Origin: Lentibacter sp. XHP0401
GTDB lineage: Bacteria > Pseudomonadota > Alphaproteobacteria > Rhodobacterales > Rhodobacteraceae
Length of the DNA stretch: 64,000 nt
NCBI RefSeq assembly: GCF_025751535.1
Contig: NZ_JAOWLC010000001.1
Span: 372,001 to 436,000, forward strand
Reading direction: 5' to 3'
Part shown: positions 1 to 8,988 of the stretch, piece by piece
How positions within the stretch are numbered: position 1 is the first letter of the stretch
Layout of the letters: every line of letters begins with the position of its first letter
The notes under the pieces: generated by a model
The model's database searches: none
Told to the model about the DNA's origin: nothing
What the model saw: the letters and a program-made list of their open reading frames with translations, nothing else
Position numbers and translations under genes: made by a program

Positions 1-486
1 CTCTACGCCACGCTGTGCTGTGGCGGCGGGTGTTGCTGTTGGCTGGGCGCGGTCGATCGCGCCTTCGGCAAGCTCGGTGATATCTACATTCGGGGGCTGG
101 ATCGGGCCTGTTGTAATCGCTCCTGTGGCGGGGGAGGGCTCGGCCACGCGGTTGGGCAGGGCGACAACTTCGCCTTGGCGCAGGCTGTCGCCAGTCTGGA
201 TGCCGTTGTAGCGTGCCAGTTCGTTTGCGTCTGCGCCGATGCGCGCTGCAAGCGTTGCCAGCGTGTCACCACGTTTGGCGACAGCGACCTGATAGTTGGG
301 ATACGAGATGATCCCGCGGTCATCGGGGCGGGGGCGTGATGTGGTTGCTCCTCGCGCCGCGGCAGACGTATCAGCGCCCGAGCCGAGCTTGCCGCGCAAA
401 TCCAGATCGAGCGGGCGGTCACAGCCGGCGATCAGGGCGATGGCCGCAGTTGCCGCCAGCAGTCTCAGGGTTAAACCTCTGTTCAT
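1..486 (-). CDS. LysM lipoprotein, NlpD-like murein hydrolase factor (3' end outside window)
   Basis: The frame stays open from an ATG at 486 to the first base of the window, so the C-terminus is missing. Residues 1-22 form a lipoprotein signal with the lipobox LIAGC (Cys22). A low-complexity linker follows, then a LysM domain at about residues 65-111 (it contains KRGDTLATLA and QGEVVALP), then a Pro/Ala/Thr-rich linker. LysM domains bind peptidoglycan, and NlpD-type proteins usually add an inactive or active M23 domain after such a linker, which would lie beyond base 1. It follows pcm and surE on the same strand, the classic surE-pcm-nlpD order, and this supports the NlpD assignment. Whether the missing part carries an M23 domain cannot be seen. 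Confidence 0.8.
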   Translation of the reverse strand, partial: MNRGLTLRLLAATAAIALIAGCDRPLDLDLRGKLGSGADTSAAARGATTSRPRPDDRGIISYPNYQVAVAKRGDTLATLAARIGADANELARYNGIQTGDSLRQGEVVALPNRVAEPSPATGAITTGPIQPPNVDITELAEGAIDRAQPTATPAATAQRGVE

Positions 487-546
487 CTCGATATCCTCAC
501 AGCTGCTCTTTGTTGCCAGAGCTTTGTTACTTGTCTGTTTTGGCCC

Positions 547-1203
547 TCAGGCCTCCTTACCAAGCCCCTCCAGAAGCGGCACAAACCGCACGGGGCGTAA
601 TTCTTCATAGTCAAATCCGTCTTCGAGACGCGTCACCTTGATCAGGCTTTGCACCGCATCCGACTGGCCGACCGGCACAATCATGATACCCCCGATTTTG
701 AGTTGAGCCAAGAGCGGTCCGGGCGGGTCCTCGGCTGCGGCTGTCACGATGATGCGATCAAAGGGCGCCTGCTCGGGCAGGCCGTGGCTTCCATCGCCTG
801 TGAGGGCGGTCACATTTGTCAGATCAAGCCGCTCGAACAGCGCCTGGGTTTCGCGCACGAGCCGCCTGTGCCGCTCGACGGTGTAAACACGGCGCGCCAG
901 CTGGCTGAGGATTGCGGCCTGATAGCCCGAGCCTGTGCCGACTTCGAGCACCTTGTCGCGCGGTCCGACTTGCAGCGCCTGTGTCATCAACCCTACGACG
1001 GAGGGCTGCGAAATGGTTTGCCCGCACGCGATTGGCAGGGGGGTGTCCTCATAGGCGCGGCCCTCGAATGTGCCGCGCACAAAGAGGCCACGGTCGATCT
1101 TCTCCATCGCGCCAAGCACCTGTGGATCGGTTACACCTTTGGAGCGCAGTGTATAGAGAAACTGCATTTTCTGCTCTTGAGGTTCCAGCGCAGGGTCATT
1201 CAT
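547..1203 (-). CDS. pcm: protein-L-isoaspartate O-methyltransferase
   Basis: 218 residues, the usual length for the family. The enzyme methylates L-isoaspartyl residues in aged proteins with S-adenosylmethionine, which starts their repair. The glycine-rich SAM-binding motif [12 protein letters not shown] lies at about residues 85-96, and the family motif [11 protein letters not shown] (substrate site) stands before it. The start ATG overlaps the surE stop as ATGA, so the two genes are translationally coupled. Downstream is the NlpD-like lipoprotein gene, giving the widespread stationary-phase survival cluster. Confidence 0.95.
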   Translation of the reverse strand: MNDPALEPQEQKMQFLYTLRSKGVTDPQVLGAMEKIDRGLFVRGTFEGRAYEDTPLPIACGQTISQPSVVGLMTQALQVGPRDKVLEVGTGSGYQAAILSQLARRVYTVERHRRLVRETQALFERLDLTNVTALTGDGSHGLPEQAPFDRIIVTAAAEDPPGPLLAQLKIGGIMIVPVGQSDAVQSLIKVTRLEDGFDYEELRPVRFVPLLEGLGKEA

Positions 1204-1982
1204 GTTTCGATGCTCTTGAATGCAGACAGCATGTCGTGGGCTGTCAGATCGGCCCGCATGGGAGTGACGGAGATGTAACCGGCAAGGTTTACATCGGCGT
1301 CCGAGCCGGGAGTGGCGGGGACGCGTTGATCATGGCCTTTGATCCAGAGAAAGCGGCGGCCCGAGGGGGAGGAATGCGGCTCGACCCCGAAGGTGACACC
1401 TTGGCGAAAGCCTTGAACAACTGCGCGTGTGCCTTTGACGGCAGCGGCCGGAACCGGCGGGAAATTGACGTTGTAAAACAGGCGGTAGTCTTGCTGGCCT
1501 TTCGGCTCGGCGGCTAGAATTTTGGCCAAAAGCGCTGCACCGTGTTCTTCTGCGGCTTCAAACGGGTTGTCGATTTCATAGTTCTCAGGGCCGAGATACT
1601 GCGAAAGGGCGATTGCGGGCAGACCTTGCAGGGCCGCTTCCATCGCGCCGCCGAGCGTGCCGGAGTAGAGCGCATTTTCGGCAGAGTTGTTGCCACGGTT
1701 GACGCCTGAAAGCACGAGATCGGGGCGCTCCGGCATGATATCGTGCAGCGCAGCAAGCACACAATCGGCGGGAGAGCCTTCCGCCGCGAAGCGGTGCTTG
1801 CCCATTTTCTGGACCATCATCGGGTGCGTGTAGCTGATACAATGGCCAACGCCCGACTGCTCGAACGCGGGAGCGACGACCCAGACTTCCCCATCGGCGC
1901 CTGCCAGATCCCATGCGATCTTTTCGAGCGACTTGAGCCCGGGAGCATTGATGCCGTCGTCATTGGTGAGAAGTATGCGCAT
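1200..1982 (-). CDS. surE: 5'/3'-nucleotidase SurE
   Basis: 260 residues, typical for SurE, a metal-dependent nucleoside monophosphate phosphatase linked to survival in stationary phase. The N-terminal metal site is plain: [13 protein letters not shown] carries the paired aspartates, and [17 protein letters not shown] at about residues 93-109 is the second conserved SurE block. An AAGG run lies upstream of the ATG at about the right distance (AATAAAGGAGG at 2011-2021 is further away). The gene overlaps pcm by four bases. Confidence 0.96.
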   Translation of the reverse strand: MRILLTNDDGINAPGLKSLEKIAWDLAGADGEVWVVAPAFEQSGVGHCISYTHPMMVQKMGKHRFAAEGSPADCVLAALHDIMPERPDLVLSGVNRGNNSAENALYSGTLGGAMEAALQGLPAIALSQYLGPENYEIDNPFEAAEEHGAALLAKILAAEPKGQQDYRLFYNVNFPPVPAAAVKGTRAVVQGFRQGVTFGVEPHSSPSGRRFLWIKGHDQRVPATPGSDADVNLAGYISVTPMRADLTAHDMLSAFKSIET

Positions 1983-2123
1983 GTGCCCGCCTGCCTGCTG
2001 TTTTCCCGTTGAATAAAGGAGGGGCGTGCACAGGGCAAGGCGGTGTGACAGAGCGGCTTCGAGATAGAGTCGTTTATGCGACAGTTTTTCACGGCATCGA
2101 ATTGCGCTTCGCGCAATCCGACC

Positions 2124-2180
2124 GGTGTGGGGGACCAGTCCCCCACACCCTCTGAGGTATTTTCGAACAGAAGAAGCAGG
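2124..2180 (-). repeat. 3' element, copy 1 (GC hairpin plus divergent GGTATTTT tail)
   Basis: An inverted repeat with 11-bp arms (GGTGTGGGGGA, loop CCAG) at 2124-2149 is followed on the plus strand by a CTGAGGTATTTTCGAACAG tail to 2180. The tail side lies 35 bp from the stop of the minus-strand SDR gene. It is the most divergent of seven copies of an element that sits behind minus-strand genes here. A separate small palindrome, ATTGCGC-TTC-GCGCAAT, is at 2101-2117. Confidence 0.6.
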
Positions 2181-2215
2181 GGCAGAAAGTAGTGGGAAGG
2201 TTTTGTGGAGCCGGG

Positions 2216-2860
2216 TTAGGAGCGCAGTTCGGCGACGAGGCGGGCGGCCTCGGCGGCGGGGGGCGCCAGCGGGGCGCGGTCTTCACCAGGGTAGAAACGG
2301 GCGCGCAGGGCCGTGGCCAGAGGTTTGGGCTTCAGGATGCGGACTTTTGGGCCGGTATTGACCTTTTCGGCTGCCCAGCTTCTGGCCAGCGCAATTTGAG
2401 CTGATTTGGTTGTGCCATAGGCGCCAAAGAATTTCTCGCCGCTGTGATTATCCTCAAAGAAAAGCGCCTGACTTTCCGGTTTGAGCAAGGGAGACACGAA
2501 GCTGATGAGGCGACCCGTGGCAGTGAGGTTGATGCTGACGGATTTGTCCCAGTCTTTCATATCCATATGATCTGCCGGGGCGAGCGGTGCGGCGTGAATG
2601 GCCGTGTGCGCCCATATATCGACAGCTCCCCAGCGGTCATAGATCGAGCGGCAAAGTTGCGCCATCGCATCAGGGTTGGAGATGTCCATCGGGGCAAGCG
2701 TAGCCTCGCCGCCTCTGGCTTTGATACGGTCGTCGAGTTCTTCGAGCGCGCCTGTGGTGCGGCCGACTGCGACGATATGATGTGTGTCACAGAGCACTTC
2801 GGCGAGAGCTGCGCCAAGGCCGCGGGAGGCACCGGTTATGAGGGCGATTTTATCTGTCAT
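2216..2860 (-). CDS. SDR-family oxidoreductase, atypical active site
   Basis: 214 residues with the Rossmann cofactor motif [11 protein letters not shown] at the N-terminus and a Tyr-x3-Lys pair in [10 protein letters not shown], so it belongs to the short-chain dehydrogenase/reductase fold. The ending around GAYGTTK resembles the YciK branch. Two usual landmarks are missing: the NNAG loop is replaced by AHTAI, and no serine stands 12-14 residues before the tyrosine (the nearest is 8 before, in NHSG). The substrate is unknown. It is a single gene, facing the same way as its neighbours, with a 3' element behind it. A function without classic SDR catalysis is possible. Confidence 0.8.
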   Translation of the reverse strand: MTDKIALITGASRGLGAALAEVLCDTHHIVAVGRTTGALEELDDRIKARGGEATLAPMDISNPDAMAQLCRSIYDRWGAVDIWAHTAIHAAPLAPADHMDMKDWDKSVSINLTATGRLISFVSPLLKPESQALFFEDNHSGEKFFGAYGTTKSAQIALARSWAAEKVNTGPKVRILKPKPLATALRARFYPGEDRAPLAPPAAEAARLVAELRS

Positions 2861-2903
2861 GAGGCTGGTTTAGATCAGGTTTTCGACCTTGTCCATGGGC
2901 GCT

Positions 2904-3170
2904 TTAGCCCAGAAGCTCAAACCTTTGGGGACGTGATCTTCCGCCGAGAATCACAGAGGTGTCATCGAGTGCTATCACTTTGCCATAGGGGGTCTGGCTG
3001 CCTGATTTAACCCAGAATGTCTCGCCCTCGGGAGTGCGGAACAAGGCCTCGGATGTTGTCGGGCGGATGACAATCCCCAGAAGCTGAAGTTTCCCGAGCG
3101 GGAGCGACGAAGGCTCGGTTGCGGCCTTGGCTGTGGCCGGGTTGACGGGTTTGATAGCGGTCGTGTCCAT
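2904..3170 (-). CDS. small conserved protein, possible PilP/GspC-like domain
   Basis: 88 residues from an ATG at 3170 preceded by a perfect AGGAGG 5 bases upstream. The frame can be extended upstream to 3248, but that start has no comparable ribosome site. A Pro/Ala/Thr-rich N-terminus is followed from about residue 25 by a compact beta-rich segment (KLQLLGIVIRPTTSEALFR, then WVKSGSQTPYGKV). This pattern of a hydrophobic strand, 'alive-residue' strand and 'V-G-x-x-x-G-x-V' turn recalls the homology region of PilP and GspC, but I cannot assign it with certainty. No secretion genes lie nearby. Confidence 0.6.
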   Translation of the reverse strand: MDTTAIKPVNPATAKAATEPSSLPLGKLQLLGIVIRPTTSEALFRTPEGETFWVKSGSQTPYGKVIALDDTSVILGGRSRPQRFELLG

Positions 3171-3277
3171 AGTGCCTCCTTGGCGCGATGTGCGCGCGAA
3201 GCAGGCAGATAAACATGACCAAAGGGAGAAGGAAGGTCTACGCTGCAATGCAGCGAAAACCTGCCGGAAGCGCTGTT

Positions 3278-4735
3278 TTACTCGGCGGCTTTCATCTCAA
3301 AGCCTTTTTGCACCATATCCGCCGGGGTGACAGGGTATTCACCGGAGAAGCAGGCATCACAATATTGCGGGCAGCTTTTGTTACGCCCTTCGGCCTCGCC
3401 CACTGCGCGGTAGAGACCATCGAGTGAGATGAACTTGAGGCTGTCAACGGCGAGAAACTCGCGCATTTCGTCTTCGGACATCGTTGCGGCGAGAAGTTTC
3501 TCGCGCTGCGGAGTATCCACCCCGTAAAAACAGGGCCAGGCCGTGGGCGGGGAGGCGATGCGGAAGTGAACTTCGGCTGCGCCTGCATCCAGGATCATCT
3601 CTTTGATTTTGCGTGAAGTTGTGCCGCGCACCACGCTGTCATCGACAAGGATCACCCGTTTGCCGCGAATGAGGGCTCGGTTGACGTTGAGCTTGAGGCG
3701 GACACCCATGTTGCGGATTTGCTCTGTCGGTTCAATGAAGGTGCGGCCCATATATTGGTTGCGGATGATGCCCATCGCATAGGGGATGCCGCTTTCTTGC
3801 GAAAACCCGATGGCGGCTGGTGTGCCGGAATCAGGCACGGGGCAGACGAGATCGGCCTCGACAGGCGCTTCACGGGCCAGTTCCACACCGATCTGGCGGC
3901 GGGTTTCATAGACCGAGCGACCGCCGATGATGCTGTCGGGGCGGGAGAAATAGACATGCTCGAAAATACAGAAGCGCGGCTTCTGGCGTCGGAAAGGGAA
4001 GACGCTTTCGACTTTATCACCTGTGATAACGACCATTTCGCCGGGTTCGATTTCGCGCACAAAAGTTGCGCCGATGATATCAAGCGCACAGGTTTCCGAG
4101 GACAGCGCCCAGCCATCGCCGATCTGGCCGAGCACAAGCGGGCGCACACCGAGCGGGTCACGCACGCCGATCAGCTTTGTGCGGGTCATGGCAACGATTG
4201 AAAAAGCCCCCTCGACGCGACGCAAGGCATCTTCCATCCGCTCGGGGATGTTGCGTTGCAGGCTGCGGGCCATCAGGTGAATGATACATTCGGAATCAGA
4301 GCTGGACTGAAAGATGCTGCCACGCTCGATCAACTCGCGGCGCAGGGCCTCGGCGTTGGTGATGTTGCCGTTGTGGGCAATGGCTGCGCCGCCCATCGAA
4401 AACTCGCCAAAGAAGGGCTGCACATCGCGCATCGCTGCGCCTTTGGACCCTGCTGTCGAGTAACGCACATGGCCGATTGCCAGTGCACCGGGCAGGGTTT
4501 CCATCAGGCTTTGTTTGGTGAAATTGTCGCGCACATAGCCGAAGCGGCGCACCGAGTTGAAATCGTGGTCCGGGTGGTAGGAGACGATCCCGCCAGCCTC
4601 CTGACCGCGATGCTGGAGCGCATGCAGGCCGAGGGCGACGAAGTTTGCGGCATCGGTCACGCCGGTGACGCCAAATACGCCGCATTCCTCCTTGAGTTTG
4701 TCATCGTCAAAGGGGTGGGCATAATGTTTGGTCAC
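3278..4735 (-). CDS. purF: amidophosphoribosyltransferase (glutamine PRPP amidotransferase)
   Basis: 485 residues, full length. It makes 5-phosphoribosylamine from PRPP and glutamine, the first step of purine synthesis. The N-terminal class II glutaminase domain begins at Cys18 in ECGVFG after a 17-residue stretch that is normally removed. LHALQHRGQEAGG and the phosphoribosyltransferase PRPP loop VILVDDSVVRGTTSRK (about residue 350) are intact. It lies behind cvpA on the same strand, the classic cvpA-purF pairing, with a 100-bp gap. Confidence 0.97.
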   Translation of the reverse strand: MTKHYAHPFDDDKLKEECGVFGVTGVTDAANFVALGLHALQHRGQEAGGIVSYHPDHDFNSVRRFGYVRDNFTKQSLMETLPGALAIGHVRYSTAGSKGAAMRDVQPFFGEFSMGGAAIAHNGNITNAEALRRELIERGSIFQSSSDSECIIHLMARSLQRNIPERMEDALRRVEGAFSIVAMTRTKLIGVRDPLGVRPLVLGQIGDGWALSSETCALDIIGATFVREIEPGEMVVITGDKVESVFPFRRQKPRFCIFEHVYFSRPDSIIGGRSVYETRRQIGVELAREAPVEADLVCPVPDSGTPAAIGFSQESGIPYAMGIIRNQYMGRTFIEPTEQIRNMGVRLKLNVNRALIRGKRVILVDDSVVRGTTSRKIKEMILDAGAAEVHFRIASPPTAWPCFYGVDTPQREKLLAATMSEDEMREFLAVDSLKFISLDGLYRAVGEAEGRNKSCPQYCDACFSGEYPVTPADMVQKGFEMKAAE

Positions 4736-4835
4736 GGGAGCAGCTCCGAATCCGAGGGTGTCGTGAAACCTTCATAGTGAGCCTCGCGGGATATGTCACC
4801 CAGCGAAGCGGCCTGATTATGTGTCAGGGGCAGGT

Positions 4836-5390
4836 TTATTCGCCGCAGCCTGAAACGAGCTGTTCATATTGCTGTGTGATCCAGCCGAGTGCTTGCTCCG
4901 GGTCTCGTTCTTCGATGGAGCCGGTCATCTTGCCAAAGACGCGCGCGGAGCGGCTGTCATCAATCGCGGTGATATTTTGCGATGTCACAACGGTTTCATA
5001 TACAAAAAACGCAATCGCGATGAGCAGGATGCCTCGGGCCACGCCAAAGAGAAAGCCAAGCCCCTGATCAAGGCCGCCGAGGGCCGAGCGCTGGATAAGC
5101 GAGGAAAACAAGGGCGTAAACAGCGCTGCGATGACAAGCACTACGGCGAAAATAGCGGCGGCACCGGCGATCATGGAGAGCTCGCAGCTGTCGGAGATGA
5201 GGCTGCCGACAACGGGCACTTCCTTGACCAGAGGTTGCACTTGCGGGGCAAAGATGAAGGCCAAAAAGGCGGCAAGGATCCATCCGGCGATGGCAAGGCC
5301 TTCGCGCACGAGGCCGCGTGAATAGGCCAGTAGGGCGGAAACAACAATGATCAGGGCGACGACGCCATCAACGATTGTAAAACCTTCCAT
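4836..5390 (-). CDS. cvpA: CvpA family membrane protein
   Basis: 184 residues from ATG 5390 (MEGFTIVDGVV), with AGAGAG just upstream. A longer frame to 5462 would run into radA and starts with low-complexity sequence, so the shorter start is preferred. At least four hydrophobic segments are visible (about residues 5-22, 28-45, 65-90, 105-120), as expected for CvpA, an inner-membrane protein first linked to colicin V production and usually next to purF. SALGGLDQGLGFLFG is the conserved CvpA loop. The last 40 residues are soluble. Confidence 0.9.
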   Translation of the reverse strand: MEGFTIVDGVVALIIVVSALLAYSRGLVREGLAIAGWILAAFLAFIFAPQVQPLVKEVPVVGSLISDSCELSMIAGAAAIFAVVLVIAALFTPLFSSLIQRSALGGLDQGLGFLFGVARGILLIAIAFFVYETVVTSQNITAIDDSRSARVFGKMTGSIEERDPEQALGWITQQYEQLVSGCGE

Positions 5391-5433
5391 GATCACTCTC
5401 TTTTTTTTGTTCTGTTCTTTATTTGGCGAAGGC

Positions 5434-6798
5434 TTAGCCGGCGCCGAAAATGTCGCCCACAAAGGCGGTTAGATCGTCATAGCGTTTGGCGGTCAGGCCT
5501 GCGGTTGCAGGAGCCTTATCACCCTTTGGCATGATTGCAGTGGAGAAACCAAGTTTTTGCGCTTCTTTCAACCTGTTTTCTGTTTGTGACACGGATCGGA
5601 GTGCACCCGATAGGCTTATTTCGCCGAAAACAACGGTGTCTTTGGGCAGGGCTGCATCTTCCCGCGCAGAGAGGAGAGCGGCGGCCACGGCGAGGTCTGC
5701 CGCCGGCTCGGAGACCTTCATGCCGCCTGCCACGTTGAGGTATACATCGAGACCTGCAAAGGGAATGCCGACGCGTGCCTCGAGCACGGCGAGGATCATG
5801 GCGAGGCGGGAGCTGTCCCATCCGACAACAGTGCGGCGCGGTTGGGAGTGTGGGCTTGGGGCCACAAGTGCTTGAAATTCCACAAGAACAGGGCGTGTGC
5901 CCTCGATACCCGAGAATACAACAGAACCGGGAGAAGGTTCGCCACGTTCGGAGAGAAACAGGGCCGAGGGGTTCTTGACCTCTTGTAAACCTGCACCTGT
6001 CATCTCGAACACGCCTATTTCATCGGCGGGGCCGAAGCGGTTTTTCACGGCGCGCAGGATACGGAACTGATGGCCGCGCTCGCCTTCGAAATAAAGCACA
6101 GTATCGACCATATGCTCGACCACACGGGGACCGGCGATCTGGCCGTCTTTTGTGACGTGGCCGACGAGGATCACGGAGACGCCTTTGCGCTTGGCAAAAC
6201 TCGTGAGTTCGTGCGCGGCGGCGCGCACCTGCGAGACGGAGCCGGGGGCTGAATCGACCGTATCAACCCACATGGTCTGGATAGAATCAATGATAGCGAG
6301 CTGGGGCTTTTCAGCCTCTAGCGTGGTGAGGATATCGCGCAGGTTTGTCTCGGCTCCGAGCTTCACGGGCGCGTCTTTCAGCCCCAGACGCTGGGCGCGC
6401 ATGCGCACTTGGGCGGAGGCCTCTTCGCCTGAAATGTATATTGTTTTCAGTCCATTAGAGGCGAATTGTGCAGCGGCTTGCAAGAGCACTGTGGATTTTC
6501 CGATGCCCGGATCACCGCCAACGAGAATGGCGGACGAGGGCACAAGACCGCCGCCGAGAACGCGGTCGAGTTCGTCCATGCCGCTCATGGTGCGGGGCGG
6601 TGGAGCCTCGTCTGTCGAGAGGTCGGTAAGGTCAACGTGACCGCCGCGTTTTGCTCCGATGGATTTGGAGCTGGAGCCCTCGGAGAGGGGTTTTTCTTCG
6701 GTGATGGAGTTCCACTCGCCGCACGAATCGCATTGGCCGGCCCATTTTGAGGCGCTCGCACCGCAGGCGTTGCAGACATACTGAAGTTTTTTTGCCAT
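5434..6798 (-). CDS. radA: DNA repair protein RadA
   Basis: 454 residues, full length for RadA (Sms), a RecA-like ATPase that helps branch migration during recombination. In order: a four-cysteine zinc finger at the N-terminus (CNAC...CDSC), a Walker A motif GGDPGIGKSTVLLQ at about residue 94, the RadA-specific motif KNRFGPADE near residue 252, and a C-terminal Lon-protease-like domain. All key motifs are present. cvpA and purF follow on the same strand. Confidence 0.97.
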   Translation of the reverse strand: MAKKLQYVCNACGASASKWAGQCDSCGEWNSITEEKPLSEGSSSKSIGAKRGGHVDLTDLSTDEAPPPRTMSGMDELDRVLGGGLVPSSAILVGGDPGIGKSTVLLQAAAQFASNGLKTIYISGEEASAQVRMRAQRLGLKDAPVKLGAETNLRDILTTLEAEKPQLAIIDSIQTMWVDTVDSAPGSVSQVRAAAHELTSFAKRKGVSVILVGHVTKDGQIAGPRVVEHMVDTVLYFEGERGHQFRILRAVKNRFGPADEIGVFEMTGAGLQEVKNPSALFLSERGEPSPGSVVFSGIEGTRPVLVEFQALVAPSPHSQPRRTVVGWDSSRLAMILAVLEARVGIPFAGLDVYLNVAGGMKVSEPAADLAVAAALLSAREDAALPKDTVVFGEISLSGALRSVSQTENRLKEAQKLGFSTAIMPKGDKAPATAGLTAKRYDDLTAFVGDIFGAG

Positions 6799-6872
6799 CT
6801 ATTTTGTATGTCCGAGCGCTGGCATGCCGTCAACTCGCCAGTCGGGGATAAACCCAAAAGAGTTAATATTAC

Positions 6873-7640
6873 TCACTCCGCCGCGCGGGGCAGGTGGGTG
6901 ACGGTGTCACGTTCGACCTCAACCTCGACCATAGCGATTTTGCCAAGTTCGGGCAGAACCTCGTGCAACTCGTCGCGCAGGCGTTCAAGCTGGCTTGCGG
7001 CCACGCTTTCTTCCAGCTCGACCTCGTGCAGCCAGTGCTTGAGCTCGGTTGCGACCAGCTTGGCGTTGCCAAGGCGGGCGTTGAAATTCTCGACCTCTGT
7101 CTGACGCTGGCGCAGGAAGTCGCGTGCGCGCGCGAGGGCGTCATCGGAATAGATGTTGGAAAGCTCTTTGGAAATATGGCTCATCTGCGCGGCGGCTTCG
7201 AGCACATCGGGCTCAAGCGACCCGAGATCGGGGTGATTGCGCAGGTAAACAAGGCGTTCGCGCACGGAATCAAACTCGCTGCTGAGCTTGAAGTTGCCTG
7301 AACGATCAGCGGCATGAGCGTGATGATAGGCGCGGGCGACATCATGCATACCAAGCTGAAAGGAGCGGTGCGAGTTTTCCAGTGTGAGAATACGCTTTGT
7401 CGACGGGAGGAAAAACGCCAGCATCACAACGAAGGCCGTGAGGCCGGACTGAACCCATACGCCTGCATTTTCAACGGTTGCACCACCGAACGACAGCTGC
7501 ATTTCGAGCCACGGCATGAGACCGAAAGCGCAAAGCGCTGTATAGCCCAAGGCGCTGAGTGCGCCGAGAATCACAAGAAAAAACGCAAGCCGATGCAGCA
7601 GATAAGTGATGACGCGCAAGCCATGCATAAAGGTGTTCAT
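6873..7640 (-). CDS. conserved membrane protein with coiled-coil tail, function unknown
   Basis: 255 residues. Two hydrophobic segments near the N-terminus (about residues 12-38 and 62-82) are followed by a charged region rich in Glu, Arg and Leu from residue 90 to the end, which should be helical and partly coiled coil (for example LKHWLHEVELEESVAAS). Relatives in Rhodobacterales are often labelled 'DNA repair protein', probably only because of the neighbour radA; nothing in the sequence supports that function. It stands alone, 75 bp upstream of radA, with a GGGGGG-rich stretch before its ATG. Confidence 0.75.
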   Translation of the reverse strand: MNTFMHGLRVITYLLHRLAFFLVILGALSALGYTALCAFGLMPWLEMQLSFGGATVENAGVWVQSGLTAFVVMLAFFLPSTKRILTLENSHRSFQLGMHDVARAYHHAHAADRSGNFKLSSEFDSVRERLVYLRNHPDLGSLEPDVLEAAAQMSHISKELSNIYSDDALARARDFLRQRQTEVENFNARLGNAKLVATELKHWLHEVELEESVAASQLERLRDELHEVLPELGKIAMVEVEVERDTVTHLPRAAE

Positions 7641-7783
7641 GAATCCCCCCCGGAACTCTGTTTTGGCAGCTATAAAACTTGGCAGCTATGAGCGAAAATA
7701 TGCCTATAGCTTTCATTAAAATAGGGGGAAAAACAAGGAGCTTGCCTTTTTTTCGACCAAATTGACTGTTTTCGCTCTATTTA

Positions 7784-8245
7784 TCACGGGTTTGTGGAAA
7801 CGATCTTTTCGCTTTGAAGGGATTGTTTCGTAAACATGCCGATGACCAAAGACGCAATGATGCAGGCGGTGAAAAGGTAAAGGCCCCATGCGGTTTCAAG
7901 CCGGCCTACGCCGATTCCTTTGGCGAGGGTGATGTAGAGCGCGATGAGAAAGATATCGGCCATGGCGAGCTTGCCCAGTATGTTGAGCGCGGGCAGGGCC
8001 ACAGGCTTGAGCAAGCCGAACTGCACGAGCGCGAGGCCCAGCGTTTTGAGGTAGGGCGCAAACAGCGCGAAAACTGTGACAACCAGCGCGAGAAAAACAT
8101 CCGTGCCCCAGAGCGACTGAAGCCCCGAGATGACCGAGATTTCGCTGAGTTTGAAGAGGGGCAGAAGGCCCGCCTTCATCAGCGGGGCAAACCATGCAAT
8201 CGGGAAAAGCACGAGAAGCGACAGATTGGCAAGGCGTAGCAGCAT
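7784..8245 (-). CDS. PqiA-like (paraquat-inducible protein A) membrane protein
   Basis: 153 residues from ATG 8245, which has AAAGGAG upstream at good spacing. The longer frame to 8404 lacks a ribosome site. Four hydrophobic segments cover most of the protein (about 5-25, 45-68, 80-98, 105-135), with the family-like stretch GLGALxxFALFAPYLKTLGL type loop between segments two and three. It corresponds to a single PqiA half-domain; E. coli PqiA has two. Such proteins sit in the inner membrane beside MCE lipid-transport systems. The mlaFE genes lie 0.75 kb upstream on the same strand. Confidence 0.75.
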   Translation of the reverse strand: MLLRLANLSLLVLFPIAWFAPLMKAGLLPLFKLSEISVISGLQSLWGTDVFLALVVTVFALFAPYLKTLGLALVQFGLLKPVALPALNILGKLAMADIFLIALYITLAKGIGVGRLETAWGLYLFTACIIASLVIGMFTKQSLQSEKIVSTNP

Positions 8246-8376
8246 GGGGAGGCTCCTTTGGGCTGTTTTTAGCAGGTAGGGGCGCTTTGGACAGGTGGCT
8301 ATGGGGAGAAAAGCGTAGATTTTCCCGCTGTTGTTAAGATTTGGTGCATTTGGGCAAAAGGGAGGGGGTGAAAAGC

Positions 8377-8404
8377 GTGCACAAGGCGTGCACACCCCGT
8401 GCAC
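8377..8404. promoter_or_regulatory. three GTGCAC palindromes at 11-bp spacing
   Basis: GTGCAC occurs at 8377-8382, 8388-8393 and 8399-8404, each step exactly 11 bp, in the context GCGTGCACAAG / GCGTGCACACC / CCGTGCACCGC. This looks like a phased operator. It is 132-159 bp upstream of the PqiA-like gene. The rest of 8246-8597 shows no gene. Confidence 0.45.
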
Positions 8405-8509
8405 CGCCTGAAACGGTTTTTGGGGAGCGGTGCGTTTGTTATGGCGGCGTGCGGTTTGTTTGATTGGTGTTAGGGATTGGTTGCGCTGCGGCTGCGCCGC
8501 ATCGCGGCG

Positions 8510-8565
8510 GTGAGGGGGCTTTGCCCCCTCACACTCCCCCAGGATATTTATGGCAATAAAAAAGG
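8510..8565 (-). repeat. 3' element, copy 2
   Basis: Hairpin GTGAGGGGGC-TTT-GCCCCCTCAC at 8510-8532, then CTCCCCCAGGATATTTATGG and an A-rich end on the plus strand. The tail ends about 30 bp before the stop of the minus-strand gene at 8598. Confidence 0.8.
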
Positions 8566-8597
8566 GAGTTTTCGGCGGTGCCTTTGGCGGGCGTCTG

Positions 8598-8915
8598 TCA
8601 GGCGAAGATATAGAGAAGAGCCAGCAGGAAGAGCGCAGATACGGCTATGCCGAGCTTGGGGTTGCCGTGTTTGAGTTCGCCGAAGAAGAAGGCGATGGCA
8701 GGGAGTGCTGCGACGAGGGCGACGACAGCGAGTGTTACAGTGTTGAAAGGCGCGGTGCTGGAGGCGGCGAGGCGCGCGGCTGCGAAAAAGAGTAGAAATG
8801 CCGCTATGGCGCCGCGCAACACCCAGCGGCGGCGCGGGGCGGCGGGTGTGTAGAAGAAGTGGATGAGGCCTTCGAGCAGGGTTTACATGACGAAATCGGC
8901 TAGAAACTCTAGCAT
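8598..8915 (-). pseudogene. small membrane protein gene with in-frame stop at codon 11
   Basis: From an ATG at 8915, preceded by GAGG at suitable spacing, the frame reads MLEFLADFVM, then TAA (8883-8885), then continues open as TLLEGLIHFFYTP... for about 95 codons to 8598. The downstream part holds two hydrophobic segments (from about RGAIAAFLLFFAAARLAA and PAIAFFFGELK to the end) and a basic PRRRW patch, so it looks like a real membrane protein whose N-terminus is interrupted. Alternatives are a start at CTG 8879 or GTG 8822, or a sequencing error. The part from 8822 is the longest frame with a standard start codon (74 residues). Confidence 0.5.
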
Positions 8916-8988
8916 TCAGGGCCTCACATGACGGCTAGCAAGAGTGCCCCGGCAAAGCTGAGAGCGAAGCCGAGTGATGCCGCACATG

